Positions 13,118 through 25,967 of a stretch of DNA of 64,000 nt are shown one piece after another. This DNA comes from Curvularia sp. ZM96 (lineage: Eukaryota; Ascomycota; Dothideomycetes; Pleosporales; Pleosporaceae): assembly GCA_022457065.1 (NCBI GenBank), contig JAJGBQ010000002.1, forward strand, positions 4,216,001 to 4,280,000, read 5' to 3'. The translations under genes were made by a program, and so were the position numbers. The stretch's first letter is position 1. The number at the start of each line of letters is the position of its first letter. Below the pieces are notes generated by a model. The model was not told where the DNA came from and searched no databases. It was given only the letters and a program-made list of their open reading frames with translations.

Positions 13118-15835
13118 ATGGCTCCCATTAAACGCTCCAAGGTAGACAAGGCACGGCAATATCTCTCCGGCGGCGCAGTGTTCCGTGAAGACTCCGACGA
13201 TGAGCTAGGCTACGAGGACCACCCATGGGAATGGATCTACCACAACAATGCCACCGATGATACACTGCCTAATGAGAATGCGACACCACGCAAGAGAAAA
13301 GCCGCCCCTGCACCGTCAGGAAAGCATATTGTTGGCGCACAAATGGGTCACTTTCAATGCAGAATCGGCGATGCTGTCCTGCTCAAAGCCGAAGGAAACC
13401 AGGCATGGGTGGGCATCATCTGCGACTTCCTCGAAGACGTCGACGACGGCGAGAAGATGGCCAAGTTTCTCTGGTTTGCTTCTGAGCGAGAGATTCGAAA
13501 TCCAAATAAGAAGCGCACCGACTTCCTCCCTGTGAGCCTCCAATTGATTCATTCCCCATCCACTCGAATTCCGGACTGATGGCAATGCCCATAGAACGAA
13601 CTGTACATAACTGCAGCATTCGACGACAACCCTCTAGCGTCCATCAATGGCACAGCCAAGATACTCTCCTTGGAGCAATTCCAACAACTGTACCCGGCAG
13701 GGGTGAAGAAGTCGTCAAAGGACCACGGCAAAGTATTCGTCTGCAGAAGAGGCTGCAACATGCGCACAACCACGTATACGCCCGAGTTCAAGTGGGAAGA
13801 CATTTACAAGAGCGCCGACGATATCCAATCACTCGTCGACTTTGTCGAGAGCCAGACCAAGGCCACAAGGAGAGGACCCGGTCGGCCAAGAAAACAGCTG
13901 CCGAAAGACCTGGATGATTTTGTCCTGCCAGATGGGATGCATGAAGACCAACCCGCAACTCCGCGGAAGCGCCGGAAACTTAATGATGCGACTACGCCTA
14001 CTTCGACCAAGAAGAGCCCAGCAGCCCGCAAGTTCCTGACCCCAACGCACAAGAGAATCGTCGTAAAGAAGCAATTAGAGTTTACGCCCCTGGGAACACG
14101 CGTACTCGACCCCTCTGCCCTGAATTCTCCGTTCCAGATTGCTCGCAATCAACTCCATGTCTCTTCTGTACCCGCCGCCCTCCCCTGCCGGGAGGAAGAA
14201 TTCTCCGCCGTCTACAGCCACTTGGAAGCTGCCATCACAGAAGGTTCAGGGTCCTGCATCTACATCTCCGGCACTCCAGGCACTGGGAAAACGGCCACGG
14301 TCCGCGAAGTCGTCGCACAACTGCAAGCTTCGGTGCAAGCCGAAGAGTTGGATGATTTCATCTTTGTCGAAATCAATGGCATGAAAGTCACAGATCCCCA
14401 CCAGTCCTATTCATTGCTATGGCAGGCATTGCGCGGGGACCGGGTCAGCCCTGCGCATGCGTTGGAGCTCTTGGAGCGCGAGTTTTCGACCCCAAGCCCG
14501 CGCCGTGTTCCTTGTGTCGTCTTAATGGATGAGCTTGATCAGCTGGTCACCAAGAACCAGTCCGTCATGTACAACTTCTTCAACTGGCCGGGGCTTCGGC
14601 ACAGTAGGCTCATTGTCCTGGCTGTGGCCAACACTATGGATCTGCCTGAACGCACCTTGAGTAACAAAATTAGCAGTCGGCTCGGTAAGTTCCAGCATTT
14701 CCCTTCTATCCAGAGGCCCCACACACCGAGACGTTGTTTGTTCCCATGCACCTGCACCTCCACCTCCACCACCCACATCCACACCCACATCCAGATCTTT
14801 GCCAAATCCGACCCAAATCTCATCACCAGACATGGAAGCCCCCTCAACGGGCTTGCACATCACAATTATGCACTACCGACGCGGTACACGTGACTGGGCT
14901 ACATTGTTTACTGCAGCGGCAACGCTAACCTGCTTACCCCATTAGGCTTAACGCGAATCACCTTCCCGGGTTATACATACGACCAGCTGATGCAGATTAT
15001 CCAGTCACGGCTTGAAGGCGTACCTGGCAATATTGTGCACCCTGATGCCGTCCAGTTCGCAGCACGAAAAGTCGCAGCTGTTAGCGGCGATGCTCGACGC
15101 GCGTTAGACATTTGTCGACGAGCGGTCGAAATCGCCGAAACCGAGGCCGAAATCAAATCACAGGACCGAGATAATGAAGCCCAGCCGGCTACTCCAAGTA
15201 GGACCGGCCGAGGTAACAAAGACAACTTGCAACCACACTCGAAGTCAATCACAACTGCCGGAGCATCGGTGAATCGAGCAACAGATCCAGCTGGACGGCC
15301 TGCCCAACGAAAGGGCGTTGTCACAATGGCGACGATCAAGCAGGCCATCAACGAGGCCACTAGCAGCCCCCTGCAACAGGCACTGCGGGCTCTTCCGCTG
15401 GCTTCCAAAGTGTTTCTGGCTGCACTCTTGGCGCGGATCCGTCGCTCAGGCATTGGCGAAGCTGTGCTTGGAGATGTTGTGGACGAAGCCAAGCGGTTAG
15501 GCCTCATGAGCCAACTGCGACCTCTTCATGAATACATTCTCGCGCCAGAACAAGAAGACACTATTGACGGCACGCCCGGCACCGCCATGCAGCCATCCAC
15601 CCCGTCGAAGCACCGTGACGTTGCTAACATGGGCTCGAGACAAGCGGACCTCAAAGCAGCAAGAGCGCTTGGTCTTGCACACGCAGCTACTGAGCTTGCA
15701 GAGGCAGGCATCATAGGCGTCGAGGCCCGACACGGCGAGCGGGTAGGTCGTGTGCGGCTGGGTGTTGGTGAGGATGAAGTGCGGCTGGCGCTAGGAGATG
15801 ATGAGTCTGTCCACGGCTTGGGGCTCGGTGCGTGA
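13118..15835 (+). CDS. ORC1: origin recognition complex subunit 1
   Basis: Largest subunit of the origin recognition complex, an ATPase that marks replication origins and loads MCM with CDC6. Predicted 797 aa in three exons: 13118-13531, 13595-14684 and 14946-15835. An N-terminal BAH domain (about residues 55-185) is followed by a basic linker with an AT-hook-like GRPRK (about 234-238). The AAA+ domain has Walker A GTPGTGKT (364-371), Walker B VVLMDELD (446-453), sensor 1 in VANTMDLPE (about 482-489) and a sensor-2 helix GDARRALD (about 549-556). A winged-helix C-terminus completes it. Intron 1 is 63 bp, intron 2 is 261 bp and phase 1; splicing restores GLTRITFPGY across the junction. All ATPase residues are present, so the gene looks functional. 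Length fits fungal ORC1. Confidence 0.93.
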
Positions 15836-18512
15836 TACAATTCTCGAACCGTGTCTCGAACAAGTACTCCCTTGCGGCACGCTACACGCATGCATTTCCG
15901 GTGGACATTTTGGTGTCCCAACAACCAACCACGGTATGTTCTCTAGTGAGTGCACATTATACCCTCTTCGATGCTTCCGCTTCGATCCTGCCCTTGGGGT
16001 TCTCTATATGGCTAGTCCTGCAATCGACACGCATGGTCCAATGAACTGCGTCGCAGATCTACCGGTCAAACTCGAAGCACCGGCCCGCAGACTGGGGTCA
16101 ATCGGAGTAACAATTTAGGCGATCGTACATTAGCCGTGTCCCACGACTGCAAGCCGCTTTTAGTTGGGTACGGGATAGCTTTGTGAAACTCGTTGGTTAA
16201 ATGTCATTCGATAGGACACCACGCTACGCCTTCTGCGCGATCACGACTCGGATTTATTTGACCGCAACTATTTGTCGGTGCCACTGCGTTGGCGCCCGCA
16301 CGGAGTTACGCGCGACTGCGCCTACCAAATCACAATTTGTATGCGGCCTTTTTTTCTCCTGCTATGTCTCAGATACCATTTAGTCGGTCAAACATTGTCG
16401 TGCATCGCGGGCTGGCTCCGGTATCGCCTTGTTCTGTAAAGGCAACGATTGCGCGTGTTAATTCTTGCTTTCTTTACAGTAAAACGTCGAGTACATTACA
16501 AAAGCACATGGTTCTAGAACCCTGCATCATTCGAGAAGCTTATGGCATGCAAGAGATCGCGCCGTAGGAACTACCTAGAAATGTACGGACTTGATTATAG
16601 TTGGTAGATACGTACGAGCATAGTAATGATCAACAAGGCCGCAGAATATTTGACTGAGTGTTTACAGTAAAGCCTTGCTTACCAAGTTATTGGCGCTCAC
16701 TCCTTGTCCTCGTATTCCATTCCCTCTCCCTTACCGGATGCTCGGATGTTAGAGAGATGTGCTCATATACAAAACTATGCTATCAGGTTTTGTGAACGCC
16801 GATGTGAGGTGTATGTGGCCCGAGTCCTGAGGGCGATCAAACCCAAGGGAAAGGTTGCGTGATAAATGAGTGTTCCGCGGACGTCCCAGTCGGCAGTTAT
16901 TAACTATTCATAGGAATATACTTTTTGCCTTCTGCCTTTGCCGTCTTTTCTCATCTGAGTGGAAGTTAAACTTACCACGCTACCAGAGACAGGGAGTTTT
17001 TACGGCCGTAAAGCAAAGTATGTGTGTACTCCGTATCTTGGGCTCTGTTTTATCCAATATGCCTAAAATGCTATGTACATACATGCCTGCACACACACAG
17101 AGAGAGACACATCCATAGCCATAGCCATGTAGACAGAGAACCAAAAAATACCATATCACGTACCTAGATAGACCTACCTAGCAGAGCTGGCTGCACGCAC
17201 GCCATAATCCCCATTTGCATTCTCCTTCCTCCCTTGCGCGTGCATCCATCACATTGTACTACCACCTACAACACACACGCACGCTCTCCAGCCCCCTCGT
17301 ACGAAACCACACCTATTCTAGTATCCTTTTTCCCCCCTTTGCCTTGCCTCTCCTCCCCCACAAACAAACAAACAAATAAGATCTAGCCTCGCATGTGTGT
17401 TGAACCAATACAATAAACAGCACCCTCCGACCATCCGTCCACACCGCCGCCGCCGCCGCCGCCACCGCAACGGACTTGACCGAACTCCGCTCCGCTCCCG
17501 CTCTCGCTCTATACTCTGCCCCCCAAAGACACCGCACATGTTATGAAACAAACGAAAAAAGAGAGGGACAGAAAAAAAAGAGCCAAGGGGAGGTTCGTTC
17601 AGTGCAATCTCTTCTGTCCAAGCTCAGTCTTTGGATAAAGCTTGTCTGGGCTGCCAGAGATATATTAACGTTGCGTACTTGTATCTAAGGTAGTATATTG
17701 TGTGTGTCCTGTGCGCGCCTTGTGGGAGGAGAGTGGAGAAGACGTAGGATATAGGTATAGGTAGAGTCAAGTATAGATCTAACTAGAGGGGGGTGGTTGG
17801 GTAGCTGGTGTGCCTTGATCTTTTTTCCCTTCTACTGTTGAGGGCTTTTGGGGCAGATGAACATTGTATGGAGATGGATGGGAAAGTAGGATACTCGGTG
17901 CTCGTAGTAGTGTCGGGTGTGAGGAAAATGGGGTGGCTTGGAAGGTAGGTGGGTATGGGCGTGTGAGGTATGTCTATTTTTTTGTCTGCTCGCCCTTTCT
18001 TGGCAGTGCTACGGAAGTGGAATGTGTGGCTTGAGAAGGAGAACGTGACGATCTGGTTTTTCTGGGCACGGGGTTGGTTGAGGTGTCGGTGGCGTAGTCG
18101 GAGTTGCTCGGGTTAGGCCGAGTGGTTTGTGGGAGGAGAGAGGTTAGAGTAGACGAGAGTTGTGGTGGTGAGGTGATGGAGGCGGTGAGTAGTGTGATGG
18201 GAGCGAGAGGAAAGGGATGCGTGGAGAGGGTAGATAGAAAGGGGTGTTGAAGCAGGTTTGGACGGAGTAGTGCGAAGAGGAAATGGACGAAGTAGGCGCG
18301 GTCTGGTGCTCTTTGTTCAAGGAAAAGATGAACAACCGATGAATATGACTGCAATGACAATGTTATGGTACATTCTATATTGCCAAGTATGCTGAAGCTA
18401 GAGATATGCTTAGCAAGTGATGAAGAATAGCTATATACACCACCCGAGCTATTACATTTCTTCTTATTTCCCGTAGTATAAACAGATATCAAGAACTCCT
18501 CAAACCAGAAAC
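15836..18512. other. intergenic region, no gene seen
   Basis: About 2.7 kb between the ends of ORC1 (+) and the Zn2Cys6 gene (-). It contains short frames only, a (CCG)n tract near 17443-17463, and pyrimidine-rich stretches that look like untranslated sequence. A 180-codon frame on - (17974-18516) lies just past the Zn2Cys6 stop; it is Ser/Thr/Pro-rich with no domain and is more likely 3' untranslated DNA. Confidence 0.5.
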
Positions 18513-20349
18513 TCATATCACATCCATATGCATCTCACACGGACTACCCTCTAACTTATCCTTCCTTCTCTCCGCTCTAAACCCCTTCTCTAAATCCACA
18601 CCCACAACACTTGCTGGCCATTCAATGAAACCCCAGTTCTCACGACCAAGGGCCATCGCAACAGCCGTGACAATATCCGCACCCAGTCCTTCCAGCCACC
18701 ATACGTTCCTCACTCTGCCGGGCAGGATTGCGTAGTGTGCTAGAATGACCAGCGCATGTGCATTTTTGGACTCGACGAGACTGATAAACTCTCGCGGTAT
18801 GCGGGTTGCCCAGACAAAGATAGCGCCGCGATCGGTAAGAGTAGAAATGGTGTTGTCGTCGATGGAGTAGGGCACGGCTGACATGGGAGGAAAGCGTTCG
18901 GGCAGCGTCAATTGACTGATCAAGTTGAAGCTCTGGCGTAGGTAGAGGAGTGCCTGAGAAAGGTAGACGGCGTGTGGTTCCAAAGGGTCTTCGCTCTCCA
19001 TCCATAAATTCTCAATTTCCTGTAGGCGTTCGTCTTCTATAACTGCTCGCGGTGTGGCTGAGAGGTTGTATTCTGGCCACCATTCACGTGAAGTGATGGG
19101 CTGCATTTTGCTTCCTAGTACCCAACTCCATCCGGATAAGAGAACTGTGAGAGGGCCGCGGAGGCCCCATATCGTCCGCAATGCACATGACAATATCTTG
19201 TCGACTATTTCTGGTGATGGTGTCACTGCATCTGGAGGAATTGAAGCAAGTAGAGTCTCAATGTCGATGGCTGATGTGCGAAACAGGTACACAGCGGTGA
19301 ACGTCGAGCTAGCAAAGAGTGCTGCAGCGTTGCTCTCCGTGACGTTCTCCAACTCCACTCTGTATTTTGTCAAAGCCTTGTTCATTCGAGCAGCTGCTAG
19401 AGCGTTCATCTTCTTTTTTGCTTCCTGGTTTTCGTGAAGCCGACCGAGATGTAGCGAAGCGACGGAGAGTACGCAGTTTGTGAGAAAGTCATAGCTCTGT
19501 GCCATCTCAGGAATATATGTCTGCCATGCTGTTTTTGCTGGATCGTCATTGGCTAGCGTAAGGGAAGTGGTGAATTCATAGTGGCACAGGACTTCCTGCA
19601 GTGATGGTGGGAGCAACTCTCGGATGTCTTTCCAGGCGTCATATGGACGAATGGAGGGTGGTATGCTGATCTCAAAGAAGGAAGTAGGCGATGAAGAGTA
19701 TTGCATAGGGATGATCGATTGACCAAGGACTGAATCGTCCAATGCTACTTCGTTTTGACGATATGTTTGTGTCGCAAGCGCTACTTCGTTACTGAAAGCC
19801 ACCAGATTTGTTGGGGAGTGTATGGGCGTCGGTTGGGACTTTGGTGTCTCGGGTCCTGGTGACGGCGACACACTTTGTTGTTGCGTAGGGCTGGGTGATG
19901 TCGAGCTCATCAGCAGACGCGAGGACGGTGCAAGTGCCAAGAAGCTGCACTTCTCGCCCTTCTTATCGCAATTCGCACATGATGGGTGCTTGACATCACA
20001 CTAGCAGGCTGGTTAGTATGCGGAAGATGGGATACAGTAGCTCTTTCTTGGGACAATCTTTTCAAAGCACGATATTCTTCGTGTGGTGGCTGCTTGCGAC
20101 TTTGCAAACAACAAGACATTAAAAGTGTGTCTGTTTATTGCAGAAGCTTGAATAAAGTCTCCAATCTTGTTATGGCGCCGAGGACGACCATTCGCTATAT
20201 GCGGCATAGCACAAATACATGGTCTAGCGTGCCCTGAGCACATCGGCTTTCTACTCGAGACATAACAAACGAATACTTACTTTAATTCTTCTCCTTTTGC
20301 ACTGGTGGCACCCCAACCTTGTCTTGTTATGTGCTCTCCTGGTCGCCAT
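18513..20349 (-). CDS. Zn2Cys6 transcription factor
   Basis: A fungal-specific transcription factor of 518 aa in two exons: 20281-20349 (first) and 18513-20000. The zinc cluster is split by the 280-bp intron. Exon 1 supplies C14 and C17 in CHQCKRRRIK and exon 2 starts with CDVKHPSCANC, giving C14-x2-C17-x6-C24-x6-C31-x2-C34-x6-C41, a perfect binuclear cluster. A Ser/Pro-rich linker follows. The remaining roughly 400 residues resemble the helical 'fungal_trans_2' type middle region, with a closing GFIEWPASVVGVDLEKGF-like end common in these proteins. The splice (phase 0, GTAAGT..CTAG) is decided by the cysteine pattern. Sensed signal and targets are unknown. The intron is long for this genome, but the reading is unambiguous. 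Confidence 0.88.
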
Positions 20350-20875
20350 GTGATCTCGGTTTGTAGCCCGACAGCTATACGATGAATACGGTGGCGGAAG
20401 AACCCTTGAAAACCACTGCCGGTGTTCGGATAGCAAGGTTTGTGCAGACGCGTTGAGGTCGCAGGTGGCGTGATGAAACTACAATATATTACTGCTTACG
20501 CTGTTGAAGCATAAAAGCGAGAAAGTTGAATTTGTGGAAAGGTGTGTCGTATGTCTGCAGCTGTGAAGTTCCCCACGCGGTGTGAAGCTAGCCCCAGTTG
20601 GCAAATTTCGTACTGCGCATCGTTTGATTGGTGCGGGGAAACGACAGGAGACGCGCCACTGCGGACGAAGTTGCGGCTGGCGCACCGTCATTGCGGATTT
20701 CCTCAAACATGTGATGCTGGACGTGTTTGCATTATGTAGTTTTTGTTTCTATTCTCGCCTTTTGTTACGGCAGCTCAACGCCATGCAGATGCGTACGCTT
20801 CTACCAAACTTGCTATGACGCACAACACATAATTTTAGCAGTCTGCTAGCCTGTCTGAACACAGTGGTGTGCAGC

Positions 20876-23530
20876 TCAGTTCTTAAAGATAGTAGCCGCA
20901 CTCCAGCGACTAGCAGCCTTCGCCCTGTAGTCGTCCTTGACTGCTTGTTCGCTCTTCCACTCGTTCAGCAATGACAGTCCAGCCTTCGCTTCTTCCAGCG
21001 TAATGGTTGGGAGATCCAATGTCTTCAGCAGGTCCTGTTCGTTCTGAGACTTTGAGCTGTTGTCGAGAATGTAGCGGACGTTGTATCCGGATTGGAGATG
21101 CAATGCACTCTCCGAGTGTTTCTTCAGAAACTCGTCGTTGTAAACCTTGAGGTCAGCATCGGCAGGAGGTGCAGTGAAGGTCTCCTTGATGACCTCTGAT
21201 GCTTGAGCCGACAGAGGCTCCGCGGGTTTGCTGACTGCTGTATGTTAGTAAGGCTATGTGGTGGTGACCTTTGGTGACGTACTGGCTTGACGGAAGCATA
21301 TGCTCTGTTCGTGTAGCTTCGGGTTCTCGGGGTCGATCTCCCGTGCTGCTTGCAAACACTTAAGGGCGAGTAGGTACTTGTCTTGCAAACTGTTAGCAAA
21401 CTGAAACGAGAATACGCAACAACTACAACATACTTCTCCGGATGTAGACCTCGAAGCCCACATTCTGAGCCTTGATGTTCTTTGGAGCCAGCTCGAGCAT
21501 GGGCTGCAAGAATCGTAGGGCATCTTCCAGGGGTTGTTTGGTCTGAAGTAGCTTCTCTCCATTTGGATCACTGTCCTCCTTCTTGGTTTCACCGTCGTCA
21601 CTCTTGGCGGTTGCCTTTGCCGCTGCAGCTGCTTTCCGTTCCGCCTCGGCCTTTTCAGCCTTTTCCCTCTCCTTCTTTGCCTTCTTCTCAGCCTTCTTAC
21701 GCTCTGTAGGGTCCAGTTTCTCAAGTTCAAGTTCATCCGGATTCTTCATCTTTGGGTTGTCTGCCAGCTGAACGTACAGTTCGACTGCTTGAGTGGCTGC
21801 CCTGGTGAAGAAAGGGTGATCGCGTAGGTGATCTTCCCATCTGACCATATCGATGTAGGCACGGATTTGTCCTTTGCGCAACGAAAAGCTATGGAAGTCG
21901 AATTGGTCCTCGTGCCAGACATCAAAGATATCGGCGATAGCAGTAAAGCGTTTCAGCGCGAGACCGTACTTCTCCTGTCGCAGATACGCCTCTCCGTCTT
22001 CAAGCAGATACCACATACACTGCATGTCGTGGAGATCACCAAGAGGCCCACCCACTGCCTCGTTGCGGGTAAACTTGCTCATTGTCTTAAGCGCGTTCTC
22101 GTTTTCGTTGTTCCGGAGCTGATACTTGGCGCACTTAGTGTTGATGTACCGGTCCCTTTCATCGAGCTCCCTCGCGTGGTTCATCATCTCGGATGCCTTC
22201 TGGATGTCACCCGCGTGCTTGTAGATCCGGGCCTTAGTCTGGTTGTAGTCGACCGACTTTGGATTCATCTCAATCAACTTATCAATGTACTCCATAGCCT
22301 TTTTGAGGTCGCGACTTAAGACATAATCGTAGTGCTGGGCAAGGAAGTATAACACCGACTGTTCGAAACGATCGGACGTGTTGCCATTGCTCTCATTGTC
22401 AGCTGAGCCATTTGCCTTCTTTTCAGATGCATAGCCAAGCACAAGTTCCTCAATGATTGCTTTCTTTTCCTCGTCCCGGTAGAGTGCCTTGATATTTGGG
22501 AAGGTTGAAGGCACGCCCTTGTTTAGCATTCGACGGAGGTACTGGTCCGCCTGTGTCCTGAAAGCCTCGCCCCGAAGGAAATCCAACGGTATCCGCCTTG
22601 CAGCGTCGTTGCGCTCGTTCTTGTCGGCATATGATTGGTACAGCTCGTTTATCTTCTCAATATCGGCATTGTTTGAACGGTCCAGGCCTAAGGACTTCTC
22701 TAGGCCATCGAAGTATGCGCGGTATTCGTTGTTCCTATTCAGCAAGATCCGGTATGCCTTCTCAGCCTCCTCCATGCGCCCGAGCTCAAGCAGGTATTTC
22801 GCCTTCAACTCCAATGCAGCACGTCGATCGAGACTGACCCTAACAACCTCTTCTAGGTGATTCAGGGCACGTTCCACGTCGCCAGACTCGTAGATTACCA
22901 TATTCTTGTACAGGGTCGCTTCGGAATGCTCGAGGTCAGACTTGGGCGGGGGCTGCTTCAGCGTCTCTTCGTAGGTCTTGAGGATGTTCTCTGCCTCAGC
23001 GTAGTTGCCTGCCAGGTGGTGGGCTATGGCCAAAGCAGTCCAATTCTGGCGCAGCTGTGGTCGCTCTTGCATCATCTTGCGCCGGCTCTCAATGTATCCC
23101 TCGTAGTCTCGGACTTGGCATTGAAGGAGGGCGAGGTCGCGGAGGATGTTCAGAGAGCCTGGTTCTAACCGCAGAGCCATCTTGTACGACTTGATGGCCT
23201 CTGGGTAGTTCTTGACGGAGCGCCACAGTAAACCGTAAACATGCCAGCAGATGTGCGACTTCATGTCGTTGCGGAGGGCCTCCTTGCAGAGGGCGAACGC
23301 CTCATCTCCCTGGTTTATGGAATTGAGGATCAGGGCCTTCATAGCCTGGGTGTCGCCATGGGTGGGGTGCTTCTTCAAGATCTGTTCGGCAGCTTTGAGG
23401 CCTGGCGGGGTCAGCGGTGTCGTGCATTGTCCCTGCACTAGAGCCTACCCTTCTTGTACTGCTTGCTCTCGTAGTACTTGACAAGCGAGCGGAAGAGCGT
23501 CTGCTCCTTGCTGGGCAATGGTTGCGGCAT
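20876..23530 (-). CDS. NAA15: NatA N-terminal acetyltransferase auxiliary subunit
   Basis: TPR-repeat scaffold that anchors the catalytic subunit NAA10 to the ribosome for co-translational N-terminal acetylation. Predicted 836 aa, close to yeast Nat1 (854) and human NAA15 (866). Four exons: 23449-23530, 21434-23401, 21283-21381 and 20876-21237. The protein starts MPQPLPSKEQTLFRSLVKYY and continues with stacked TPR helices, including the typical AEQILKKHPTHGDTQAMKAL. A Lys/Ala/Glu-rich charged segment lies near residues 590-640. The 52-bp third-exon intron has a CTAAC branch site and splices to give YIRRNKYLLALK, matching the family's F-E-x-Y-x-R-K-x-K-x-LL region. The last intron ends in CAGCAG, two in-frame acceptors 3 bp apart. 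Transcribed in the same direction as the flanking Zn2Cys6 and Fpg genes. Confidence 0.92.
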
Positions 23531-23971
23531 GGTGACGGCTGTGTGTGGTGTGCGCAAAGCGTGGAGAGGCCACCTGCGTGGAGCGTCCGTTCAGAATTAA
23601 GCAATCGTTTCGACCTCGCGACCAGGCTGGGAGAGGTTGGGTTGGGAGTCGGAGATGTTTAATTGACACAATGTGTCATCGCGACAAGATCCCTTCGGCA
23701 AGGAACTGTGGCACTGGCGGCTGGATTGCGCTACGTTACAATGTGGGGAGCTCTGAAATTCAATGTCCGAGTGCTTATGACCGCTAGCGCACCGCGTCCT
23801 CGAACTGCACGTGCGCACCTTTACACCTCACTTGTATGGGGTTTTTAGCACGGCTATTCTGACGAGCATCTTGAAACCCTGCAGGTTTGTACTAATTCAA
23901 AATTTAACTCGACTTTCTCTATCTTATAATCGAATCACAACAAGAAACACCCAAATACGCTGTGTTTTACC

Positions 23972-25478
23972 TTATTTTGACAAGCGCCCAGACCGCCGCT
24001 TTCCTGTCGTATCCTCACCCTTTTTCTCCTCTTTGGCGGAAATCTTGCTCTGTTTCGTTGTGCCATTGGCGGCTGTCTTGCGCTTCTTGGCCGGCTGCTT
24101 CTCTTCAGCCTCAACTTCGTCGCTAGCCTCGTCCTCAGGCTCCTCCTGAGTTTCTTCTTTGGCTTTCTTGCTCCCACGCTTTGGTCTCGCCGGTGATTTT
24201 TCTTGGGTAGCATCTTTTTTCTCTTCTTTCACTCCCTTGGCATTCTTGACCCCGAACTTTGGCTTAACAGGTGCTTTCTCTTCAGCCTCATCATCTTCCT
24301 CCTTGACAGCCTGGGCTTTTCTCTTGTTGCTCTTCTTTGGCTTCGTGTCCTCTTCAGCATCTTCAGCCTCTGCATCATCGGACACATCGCCAGCAACCGC
24401 GGCCGTCTTCTTCTGAACACTTGGCACGATAGCAGAAGTCCGACCACCGACCTTGAGAAATGTGATCTTCTCACCGGTCGGTAGTTTGCTTGCCTCTTTC
24501 TTTCCTTTTCCCCAACGATGGTTCATGAGCCAGTCTTTGGGAAGGCTCTCCGAATCTCCATTGACTGCCACAGCAGTGTCACAAACATACATCATTGCAT
24601 CATGTAGTCGCTTCACCTGCTCGTCGCTGAAAGTGTTGCTGTATTGCTCGGGGTGCAACTTGGCTTGGTACATAATCTCGTCGCTGCCGATGTTAGTGTC
24701 GCTCCAAGTCTTTTTTTCAATTGACATACCCGACCCAGTTTCCTATGCCCGAGATATTGGCTATGTAAAGTCAGCTGACGCGATCCTTCAAGGAACCGGC
24801 GGAGAAATGCGAACCTTGATCCAACAGCAGAGCCTTCACAGGCACTTTCTTGCTCTTCAGCTTCTTGTTTAACCACTCAACGGTTAGAATGTCCTTGTCG
24901 ATGACAGGGTCCGGACCATTCTCTTTGAGCGGAGTTGTTTTTCTCATATCCTCTGCGGCAGCGTCTACGAGTCTGATACGAGCCAGCCGTCTTGCATCTA
25001 CAAAGGCAACCTCGTTTTTTGGCTCTTCCTGCAACGTCAAGATGAACTTCCAATACTTTGGTGGCCACTCTGCTTCCCCAGCCTTGGATGGACGGTAGTA
25101 GGCTGTTTCGTCATTGCTGAACTTCATCCAGCCAGACATGCCAAAATGCATCAGTGGATGTGGTGCCTTATCCATGACTAGCCAGAAATATTTGCCCTGC
25201 TGGCGCGCGTCTAGAATTTTCCTGCCAGACATGGCTTTTTCAAAGGCAGCCGCAGAGGTTCCAACCTTTCCGTAGACAATCTGGATGGAGCCGTTAGATG
25301 ACTTCTTACACAAAGGACACGAACAGACGCACATTGTCTTCTTGAGTTTTCACCGCTTGTATGGTCTTTCCGACGGCATGTTTCTTCAAGAAGTGCACAA
25401 TGCGTGCCACTTCTGCAATCTGATCAGCGTCAGCTACCGTCGTGCGCGCGTAACTGGACGCGTTCCTACCTCGGGCAT
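23972..25478 (-). CDS. Fpg/MutM-like formamidopyrimidine-DNA glycosylase
   Basis: Bifunctional base-excision enzyme that removes oxidised purines and cuts the abasic site. Predicted 434 aa in five exons: 25470-25478, 25333-25419, 24815-25280, 24730-24760 and 23972-24683. Exon 1 is only 9 nt and encodes Met-Pro-Glu; joined to exon 2 it gives MPEIAEVARIVHFLKKH, restoring the catalytic Pro2 and Glu3. The N-terminal barrel (QQGKYFWLVMD, MHFGMSGWM) is followed by the helix-two-turn-helix with NISGIGNWVGDEIMYQA, formed across two introns. No four-cysteine zinc finger is visible, as in fungal and plant homologues. A Lys/Glu/Ala-rich tail of about 140 residues looks disordered and nuclear. It is divergent from the ureohydrolase gene with about 490 bp between starts. 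Confidence 0.9.
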
Positions 25479-25967
25479 CCTGACAGTCGGGCCAAGTCCC
25501 TTTGCACTGGTTGGTGGATTACAGTAAGATCCGCAGCGAAACGGATACAACGCGTGACACAAGGAATACCTAGAACGTAGCCGTGGGTTGAGTTGGGTTG
25601 CACCTGAATGGCGAGGATGGAGGGCTTAGCGCCACACGCGAAGGCGCGTCCTCACGGGACAAGCGTTGCACAACGTCATCACATCAATCCCGAATCATCG
25701 TGCCGTGAGGACCCCCTGTTGCTTTCTCCCTCTGCACGCTCCATTGAGCTCTCCGGACAGTTCCAATTGCGAGGCCGACAGTGCCATCATCTCCAAGGGA
25801 CTAAGGGTGGACTTGCCTTTCTAGGCTGCCCCGCAACGCCGTTGGCACCATGCCACCATCCGACGATAACGCGTTTTACATAATTATCCGCGATACACGC
25901 CCGCTCAGAAGTATTTGAACTGGATGGCTGCGCCGTGTAGTCTCGAATATGCCACCAAACGCTCATC
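25479..25967. promoter_or_regulatory. divergent promoter, glycosylase / ureohydrolase
   Basis: 489 bp between the start codons of two divergently transcribed genes. No conserved box is clear to me. The region must hold both promoters and 5' leaders. Confidence 0.5.

Noticed and set aside
17974..18516. 180-codon frame on -
   Set aside because: Starts at the Zn2Cys6 stop codon, Ser/Thr/Pro-rich, no domain and no good splice link to the upstream gene; more likely 3' untranslated DNA.
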